Positions 22,425 through 27,129 of a stretch of DNA of 27,129 bases are shown here, piece by piece. The notes under the pieces are model-generated. The model worked only from the letters and a program-made list of their open reading frames with translations. It had not been told where the DNA came from and ran no database searches. Both the position numbers and the translations under genes were made by a program. Position 1 is the first letter of the stretch; every line of letters begins with the position of its first letter. Origin of the DNA: a virus; the IMG/VR virus record IMGVR_UViG_3300030688_000098, positions 1-27,129 of that record. One strand, given 5' to 3'.

Positions 22425-22572
22425 TTTTGAATACGTAGTATTCAAAAAAGAAGGAAAAGTTTGGATGCGCTCTCCCGGCGGATCCGTAATTATTTATGAT
22501 AACCGTTTTAGTGACTGCCCTTTACTTTCTGAAGGGCAGTCATTTATTAAGGTTAAGGAGGATAGTGAATGA
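22408..22572 (+). CDS. Small unknown protein (54 residues) overlapping both neighbours
   Basis: ATG at 22408 with TTGGAG upstream, inside the end of the Rad50-like gene; the stop at 22570-22572 overlaps the next start (ATGA). The protein begins MEKTGSFEYVVFKKEGKVWM and ends FIKVKEDSE. It looks like a small beta-sheet domain with one Trp and one Cys. No family is recognised. The two overlaps and the open frame over the full gap support a real gene. The coding sequence contains a 10-bp hairpin (22513-22541). Confidence 0.7.
   Translation: MEKTGSFEYVVFKKEGKVWMRSPGGSVIIYDNRFSDCPLLSEGQSFIKVKEDSE
22513..22541 (+). promoter_or_regulatory. Strong hairpin inside the 54-residue gene
   Basis: GACTGCCCTT (22513-22522) pairs perfectly with AAGGGCAGTC (22532-22541) around a nine-base loop. 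It is followed by ATTTATTAA, not a T-run, so a terminator is unlikely. It lies ~28 bases before the transglycosylase start and may alter translation or decay of the polycistronic mRNA. Confidence 0.65.
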
Positions 22573-23252
22573 CTGATCAGAAAATAATTAATATTGGTAA
22601 TCATCTTATTCCATATATTTCTAATACGATAATCGTACTGGCCATTGCTGGGACAGCGGTATTTGGCGGCCTGAAACTATATAATAAAATGGAAAGGATC
22701 GATAAGAATAATCAATTGGTTCTTGCTAATTATACTGAAAGTAATCGCAAGAATGTATTATTGAAAGTTATTGATTCTAATATGAATATTCCTGTAGAGC
22801 AGAAAGTAAAACTGCGAGATACTATTTATGATTTATGTTATCTTAGGAATATTCAATTATCTATGATTTGTGGATTGATTGAAGTGGAAAGTCAATGGAC
22901 CACTTCTATTACTTCTAGTTGTAATGCTAAGGGATTAATGCAAATTCTCCCTCAATATGCTCGTCCTTATTTACGAAATGAACGTATTGAATATAATCCC
23001 AATATTCTATATGATCCTATTGTGAATTCGATTATTGGTATTTCTATTCTTACAGATCTTCATGCTGGACATATAGAAGCGGGTATGGAAAAGATTGATG
23101 ATTGGACTATGACTTTACATTCTTACTTCTGGGGAAAGGAGAACACGGATGAACTTTACGGTAAAAAGGATAAGCGAGTTGGAGTTCCTAATCTTGCTTA
23201 TCCTATGAGAGTTATGGAAGCAGCTAAGAAGTATAAGGATTTAGGACTTTAG
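22569..23252 (+). CDS. Membrane-anchored SLT lytic transglycosylase
   Basis: A 227-residue protein with AAGGAGGATAGTGA before the ATG. An N-terminal hydrophobic segment (about 18-36, NTIIVLAIAGTAVFGGLKL) suggests a signal anchor, placing the catalytic domain in the periplasm. The SLT (Slt70-type) domain has MICGLIEVESQW with candidate catalytic Glu107, then CNAKGLMQILPQ (118-129) and a late conserved-type region with NSIIGISILTDL and LHSYFWG. The family cuts peptidoglycan strands with formation of 1,6-anhydro-muramic acid. It could be a signal-arrest-release endolysin or a virion-associated wall-degrading enzyme; its place among replication genes favours an expressed lysis enzyme over a tail part. 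Confidence 0.87.
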   Translation: MTDQKIINIGNHLIPYISNTIIVLAIAGTAVFGGLKLYNKMERIDKNNQLVLANYTESNRKNVLLKVIDSNMNIPVEQKVKLRDTIYDLCYLRNIQLSMICGLIEVESQWTTSITSSCNAKGLMQILPQYARPYLRNERIEYNPNILYDPIVNSIIGISILTDLHAGHIEAGMEKIDDWTMTLHSYFWGKENTDELYGKKDKRVGVPNLAYPMRVMEAAKKYKDLGL

Positions 23253-23256
23253 TAAA

Positions 23257-23430
23257 ATGTATGATTGGAAAGAAATAGGAAGACTTGCTATCAATATAGA
23301 AGGTTGTAAAAAATGTGAAAAACTTATATCAAACGCTGATCTAGATAAAGAATCTTGGAAAATCCTCTACAATCTAATCAAGGATCAAATAGAACTAAGA
23401 AAGACTAATGATTGCAGCATTAAAGACTAA
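23257..23430 (+). CDS. Small CxxC protein (57 residues), unknown
   Basis: ATG at 23257, ten bases after an AGGA. The frame fills the gap between the transglycosylase and RecD-like genes and overlaps the latter by 23 bases. It begins MYDWKEIGRLAINIEGCKKC; the Cys pair (C17, C20) could be half of a metal site or a redox motif. The rest is helical and charged (DKESWKILYNLIKDQIELRK). No family is recognised. Support comes from the open frame, spacing and gene order. Confidence 0.55.
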   Translation: MYDWKEIGRLAINIEGCKKCEKLISNADLDKESWKILYNLIKDQIELRKTNDCSIKD

Positions 23431-25015
23431 GTTATTTAATTATCAATTACAACTTCGAGAATTAGGAATTCCACTATATGTTTTAGATAATTATGACGAA
23501 CTTCAATTAGAAAGAATGTTAATATTAGTTAAAATGAATCCATGGTGTCTCTATAATATTGAAAATGGATTTAGTTTAAAGCTATGTGAACAACTTGCAG
23601 AAAAATTTCATATAGATGATGAAGTAGAAAAAGGTAAAACTTATTTACAAGCTGCTCTCGATCGTATTGCTAGTCAGGGACATACTTATGGAAAAGAATG
23701 GCAAATAAATTCATTTATTAAAAGCTGCAACTTCACAGACTATGTAAAACAAAAAGCAATCAATTCATTACAAAATGAGGGACTGCTTTTTGTAAGCGAT
23801 AAAGGCAATTACTTTCTTTCGAAATATTATAATTCTGAGAGAAGTTTTGCAGAGTTGTTAAAGAACTTGGCAAAACAAAATGGTTATTTTACAGGATTTA
23901 GGAAAGACTATTCATTTTTATATGAAGAATTAAATAATGACCAAAAGAACGTCGTTGATGCACTTGAGTATAATAAACTTGTAATTTTAACTGGCTTACC
24001 GGGAACTGGTAAAACTACAACGGTTAGAGCAATAGTCGAATCTTTCGGCTCTGACAATGTAGTTTTACTAGCTCCTACTGGTAAGGCGGCCTCTCGAATG
24101 TCTGAACTATGTGGAATACCCGCATCTACTCTACATAGTTTTTTCTTTAATCCTAATGGTTATGTTAATATTATTGAAAATAAGATTGTTATTATTGATG
24201 AAACATCGATGCTTGATGCTGAGATTGCAGGATGGGTTTCTAATGGAATAGGTGAAGGATGTTGTCTTTTGCTTGTCGGAGATCCAAATCAGTTGCCTTC
24301 AATTGGTCCAGGTGAGGTTCTTAAGTGTGTTCTTGACTCAAGGATCGGATTGAGTTACCATTTAGATATAATCATGAGGCAATCACCTGGATCGATCATT
24401 AAGTCAGCACATAATATTCACGCTGGTAATAATCTCGTCTACGGAAGTGACCATCAGGTATTATCTTATTTTCCTAAAAGATGGGATCTAGAAAGAATAG
24501 CATCTAAAATTTGCCAACACCCAGAATGGCGTGATGCCCAGTATCTTTCTGTGCTTAAGGAAAAAGGTTCGACTATCATAAATAAGATAGCTCAGAACAT
24601 TTTAAATCCTAGTAAGATTGATGGATTTCATACCGGAGATCATGTTATTCATGTAAAAAATAATAAAGATTTGGGTATATCTAATGGAGAATGTGGTGTA
24701 ATTATTAATAGTAATTTAAGTATAATTAGAGTTGAATATAAAGATAAAATTATTGAATATTCACATTCTTTATTATGGCAGCTTGAATTATCTTATGCGA
24801 TTACGGTTCACAAATCACAGGGCTCAGAGTATAATAAAGTTGTTCTATTTGTGAATGAGAGCAGTATTTTGAATAGAAATTTAATTTATACAGCTATTAC
24901 AAGAGCTAAAAATAAAATTCTTATTATAGCTCCATCAGAAAATGTCCTACAAGAAGCGATACAAAATAAACAGAAATCCAGACAGACTTCTTTAAGGTGG
25001 TTATTAGAGAAATGA
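23408..25015 (+). CDS. RecD2-like superfamily 1B DNA helicase
   Basis: A 535-residue protein. Motif I is LTGLPGTGKTTT (194-205), Ia LLAPTGKAASRM (220-231), with ASTLHSFF, motif II VIIDETSMLDAE (261-272), motif III VGDPNQLPSIGPG (290-302) and motif IV-like IIMRQSPGSI (321-330). Near the C-terminus are a UvrD_C-like LSYAITVHKSQGSEYNKVVL (motif V) and LIYTAITRAKNK (motif VI). The order is that of 5'-3' helicases of the RecD2/Dda group. The ~170 N-terminal residues contain winged-helix-like segments. The ribosome binding site is weak (AAGAAAG), and the start lies inside the 57-residue gene, so translational coupling is likely. It probably works in recombination or fork restart with the Rad50-like and RecU-like proteins. 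Confidence 0.93.
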   Translation: MIAALKTKLFNYQLQLRELGIPLYVLDNYDELQLERMLILVKMNPWCLYNIENGFSLKLCEQLAEKFHIDDEVEKGKTYLQAALDRIASQGHTYGKEWQINSFIKSCNFTDYVKQKAINSLQNEGLLFVSDKGNYFLSKYYNSERSFAELLKNLAKQNGYFTGFRKDYSFLYEELNNDQKNVVDALEYNKLVILTGLPGTGKTTTVRAIVESFGSDNVVLLAPTGKAASRMSELCGIPASTLHSFFFNPNGYVNIIENKIVIIDETSMLDAEIAGWVSNGIGEGCCLLLVGDPNQLPSIGPGEVLKCVLDSRIGLSYHLDIIMRQSPGSIIKSAHNIHAGNNLVYGSDHQVLSYFPKRWDLERIASKICQHPEWRDAQYLSVLKEKGSTIINKIAQNILNPSKIDGFHTGDHVIHVKNNKDLGISNGECGVIINSNLSIIRVEYKDKIIEYSHSLLWQLELSYAITVHKSQGSEYNKVVLFVNESSILNRNLIYTAITRAKNKILIIAPSENVLQEAIQNKQKSRQTSLRWLLEK

Positions 25016-25428
25016 GTAAAAAATTAACTTTATTGGATTGTCAAAAAGCCGCAAAAGCAAATAATGGATTTTGTGATTCTACAGAATATAAAGATGCTAT
25101 TAGTAAAATGTCTTGGAGATGTAAAGAAGGTCATAAATGGCAAGCTAATTTACATTCTATTAGAAATATGCATAGCTGGTGTGATAAATGCGCTCATACG
25201 AAACTTGGATTAAGCAAGAGAACTAATATTGAAATATGTCAAAATTATCATTATATTTATCCTAATACTTTTTATAAAACTATAGAAGCCTTTAATGCTC
25301 AGTTAAAACGCGATGATCTTAAGGAACAATATTGTGCTGAAAGAGATATTAGATTGTTAATAATTCCTTATACTGAATATAAAAATCTAGAAAGTTATAT
25401 AAATCAACTAATCATAGAAGGAGAATAG
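25012..25428 (+). CDS. Zinc-ribbon protein resembling a deleted Vsr-type homing endonuclease
   Basis: A 138-residue protein from the ATG at 25012, which overlaps the helicase stop (ATGA); an upstream GTG at 24997 is less likely. Residues ~20-62 are a zinc-ribbon module with W-R-C-K-E-G-H-K-W (C37, H41) and WCDKC (C57, C60), of the kind that binds DNA in phage and giant-virus homing endonucleases. The C-terminus (LKRDDLKEQYCAERDIRLLI, then IPYTEYKNLESYI) matches the last helix and strand of the Vsr/EDxHD nuclease domain of such proteins. Between them the usual catalytic core appears to be missing: KRTNIEICQNYHYIYPNTFY joins the two ends directly. It may be an inactive remnant or a DNA-binding derivative. 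The comparison is from memory of the family pattern. Confidence 0.65.
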   Translation: MSKKLTLLDCQKAAKANNGFCDSTEYKDAISKMSWRCKEGHKWQANLHSIRNMHSWCDKCAHTKLGLSKRTNIEICQNYHYIYPNTFYKTIEAFNAQLKRDDLKEQYCAERDIRLLIIPYTEYKNLESYINQLIIEGE

Positions 25429-25429
25429 A

Positions 25430-26329
25430 TTGACTCTTAACATATATCAACATACCATCCAAGCTCGTTTGGCTATAGGCGAGAGACATGCAGAGAAAAA
25501 CTACCCAATCAAATTAGATCATTTTATTATTACGCATCCATTTGATCCAAAAACTAAAACTGCTCCAAGATTTAAGAAATTAGAAGAATATTTCAAAGCG
25601 AAATATGGTACAATTGAGCCTAAGCTAGTCGATGTCGTATTGATTGATCATCATCCTGAAGAAGTTTTCTACACGGATTTTTTCAACTATCCTGGGACAA
25701 CATGCAATTGTCGTGGTAATGGCGAAACTGCAATTAGGACTGATTCTGATGGAAATAAGAAAGAAATTGAATGTAATTATAAAACTTGTGAGTTTCGATT
25801 AACTAAAACAAATAAAGGAATCATTAATACTTGCAAACCAACTGGAGTGCTAAGTGTAATAATCCCAGAAATGAAAATCTCTGGTGGAATTATTAAATTT
25901 ACCACTCATTCCATCATGACTATAGGCAAAATCAACGATGCATTACAAAACATCTATGCAATTCGTAAAACTCTCTTTGGTCTTAAAGTAAGATTGCATG
26001 TTGTAATGGTTCAGGTAAGTGTAGGTGGTAAGAACACAAATGTTCCTACTGTAGAACTTGAGATTCCATTTAGTTATAATGAGATTGCAGAAGGTGCTGG
26101 AACCACAATCGGAACTTTAATGGAGGCTCAAGCAAAGCATCTTTCTATGGGTGCGCTTCCAAATAAGGAGGTTATGAAAGAACTTTCTACGGCTGCTGAA
26201 AAGGAAGCTTATGATGGTTCTAATGATGAAATTCCACCTACTACAAAGAGTGAAAAGCCAATCGATGTTGAAATTGTAGATGAACCTAAAGAAGCAATTA
26301 CTGAAGATTCTGATGAATTTTCTTTTTAG
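25430..26329 (+). CDS. gp3-type recombination directionality factor-like / ssDNA-binding-like protein
   Basis: A 299-residue protein starting at TTG with GAAGGAGAATAGA just upstream; no later Met is plausible. The pattern follows the phage gp3-like RDF family: KLDHFIITHPFDPK, then a Cys cluster (C92, C94, C115, C120, C135), then GVLSVIIPEMKISGGIIKFT, HSIMTIGKINDALQNIYAIR and LFGLKVRLHVVMVQVSVGG. The protein ends in an acidic, disordered tail closing with EDSDEFSF, much like the acidic tip of bacterial SSB proteins. In integrating phages gp3 reverses serine integrase; in large lytic phages this family may act in replication. With no integrase in view, I favour a single-stranded-DNA-binding role. 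Confidence 0.65.
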   Translation: MTLNIYQHTIQARLAIGERHAEKNYPIKLDHFIITHPFDPKTKTAPRFKKLEEYFKAKYGTIEPKLVDVVLIDHHPEEVFYTDFFNYPGTTCNCRGNGETAIRTDSDGNKKEIECNYKTCEFRLTKTNKGIINTCKPTGVLSVIIPEMKISGGIIKFTTHSIMTIGKINDALQNIYAIRKTLFGLKVRLHVVMVQVSVGGKNTNVPTVELEIPFSYNEIAEGAGTTIGTLMEAQAKHLSMGALPNKEVMKELSTAAEKEAYDGSNDEIPPTTKSEKPIDVEIVDEPKEAITEDSDEFSF

Positions 26330-26345
26330 AGAAAGATAAATTATT

Positions 26346-27089
26346 ATGGCTAAATTCATTGCCTTCAATAATCTAAAAATAAAATGCAATAATATAGCCT
26401 TTAAAGAATGTAGTATTGTATTTCGAAAAATTACTCCATTAAAGGTACCTGAAAGAATACTTATTTCAAATTTAGTAAATCCATCTTATAGTATACATAA
26501 AGGTAAAGTTATATGTTATTGTGATACTTTAATTTATGTAGAAGTTAAACCTAAAGTTAAAAAAGAAAAAGTAGTATTAGAAGAATATCAAGAAGATATA
26601 GAATTAGAAGATCCATTTCCTCAATATAATATAATTGAAAAAATGGATCTTGAAGAAGATATAGAATTAATCTATAAAAAAGAAAAATTAGATTGGATTC
26701 ATAGATTTAGTAAAAACCAGCATCTTATCGATGCTGTAAATGCGGATTATGATTGTGATGAAGAGTATTGCTTAGAAAGAATGTCTCAGGAATATCCCGG
26801 ATTCTTTATGGTAGATGAGACTACCACTTGTTATAAATCTCATTATCCATCTAATGAGCTATTAGCTTTAGAAAAAAGATTAACTGTACAGGTTAATAAA
26901 TTAAGATCTAAATATGGCACCTATACGAGAATAGCTCGTTTAGAGTGCCATAACCATGTAGATTATAATTTTGAAGAAGCTATTGTGATATTCTTTTATC
27001 TGAATAAATTTGATATCATTGGTCTGAAGTCTGTCGTGGAGCAATATTTAAATGGCAAACAACTCGAATCTGGCAGTAATCGGAGCTAG
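26346..27089 (+). CDS. Unknown protein (247 residues) with charged linker
   Basis: The ATG follows GAGAAAGATAAATTATT, a moderate ribosome binding site. Residues 1-70 appear beta-rich (FIAFNNLKIKCNNIAFKECS, SIHKGKVICYCDTLIYVEVK). Residues ~72-115 are a Lys/Glu/Asp-rich linker (VKPKVKKEKVVLEEYQEDIE). The rest is mainly helical, with a Cys-containing acidic segment (ADYDCDEEYCLERMSQEYPG), LECHNHVDY, and a C-terminal helix FDIIGLKSVVEQYLNGK. No family is recognised. It follows the RDF-like gene by 16 bases and overlaps the next start, so it belongs to the same operon. Confidence 0.7.
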   Translation: MAKFIAFNNLKIKCNNIAFKECSIVFRKITPLKVPERILISNLVNPSYSIHKGKVICYCDTLIYVEVKPKVKKEKVVLEEYQEDIELEDPFPQYNIIEKMDLEEDIELIYKKEKLDWIHRFSKNQHLIDAVNADYDCDEEYCLERMSQEYPGFFMVDETTTCYKSHYPSNELLALEKRLTVQVNKLRSKYGTYTRIARLECHNHVDYNFEEAIVIFFYLNKFDIIGLKSVVEQYLNGKQLESGSNRS

Positions 27090-27129
27090 GTATTCGGCTA
27101 TTAATGCAATGCATCAATGTCGCTTGTGG
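27052..27129 (+). CDS. Start of a further gene, cut by the window end
   Basis: An ATG at 27052, 11 bases after GGAG, opens a frame that stays open for 26 codons to the window end, overlapping the previous gene by 38 bases. The visible peptide begins MANNSNLAVIGARYSAINAM and continues HQCRLW. Too little is visible for a function. Confidence 0.5.
   Translation, partial: MANNSNLAVIGARYSAINAMHQCRLW

Noticed and set aside
1-27129. Alternative genetic code (stop codon reassignment), as known in some large phages
   Set aside because: TAA, TAG and TGA all terminate genes at sensible ends with tight spacing, and no gene is broken by in-frame TAG or TGA except at the sheath split, which ends in TAA with a new ribosome binding site.
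1-27129. tRNA genes, CRISPR array, insertion sequences
   Set aside because: The gaps between genes are almost all under 110 bases, with no cloverleaf, no regular direct repeats and no transposase.

Overview
The window is a segment of a tailed double-stranded DNA phage genome (Caudoviricetes) with a contractile tail. It is AT-rich and gene-dense, and the number of dedicated head-morphogenesis and replication genes suggests a large genome. TAA, TAG and TGA are all used as stops, and most genes have an AGGAG-type ribosome binding site, so the standard bacterial code fits. A membrane-anchored SLT lytic transglycosylase points weakly to a Gram-negative host; the host cannot be named from the sequence.

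Layout. (1) Positions 1-2646, + strand, tail module: a contractile-tail sheath that looks divided between two adjacent genes (the first cut by the window edge), then a probable tail-tube protein and a terminator. A small membrane-protein gene follows with its own promoter and a bidirectional terminator (2725-2972). (2) Positions 2984-13574, - strand, head module, read from right to left: large terminase (starts 13574); a 399-residue multi-site internal protein; an acidic core/scaffold-like protein; four small proteins, three of which begin with an MSxxKLA leader; a prohead protease with a long C-terminal extension; three acidic scaffold-like proteins; a probable decoration protein; the major capsid protein; a small protein; and a probable neck/connector protein. 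Head and tail modules are convergent. No portal gene is recognisable. (3) Positions 13616-14551, + strand: an HNH endonuclease divergent from terminase, in a typical homing-endonuclease location. (4) Positions 14627-27129, + strand, DNA metabolism: a well-expressed unknown protein with its own promoter and terminator, a RecU/VRR-NUC-like nuclease, a SNF2-type helicase, a giant TOPRIM primase-helicase, a Rad50/SbcC-like ATPase, a 54-residue unknown protein, the SLT transglycosylase, a 57-residue CxxC protein, a RecD2-like helicase, a zinc-ribbon protein resembling a deleted homing endonuclease, a gp3-type recombination-directionality-factor/ssDNA-binding-like protein, an unknown protein and the start of another gene. 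Many of these overlap by a few bases and look translationally coupled.

Main observation. A five-residue motif, hydrophobic-x-Lys-x-Ala (typically L-E-K-x-A followed by S, E or A), occurs about 37 times by eye in eleven head-module proteins (about 2,350 residues) and only about three times in all other proteins of the window. It lies near the N-terminus of the major capsid protein, in the leader of each small head protein, on both sides of the protease core, and repeatedly in the acidic core-like proteins. The simplest reading is that it is the cleavage code of the encoded prohead protease, different from the L-x-E type code of T4 gp21, and that this block encodes a self-processing prohead core plus a set of internal, possibly ejected, proteins with glycine-rich hydrophobic segments.

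No tRNA, rRNA, CRISPR array or insertion sequence was seen. No stretch longer than about 110 bases lacks a gene.
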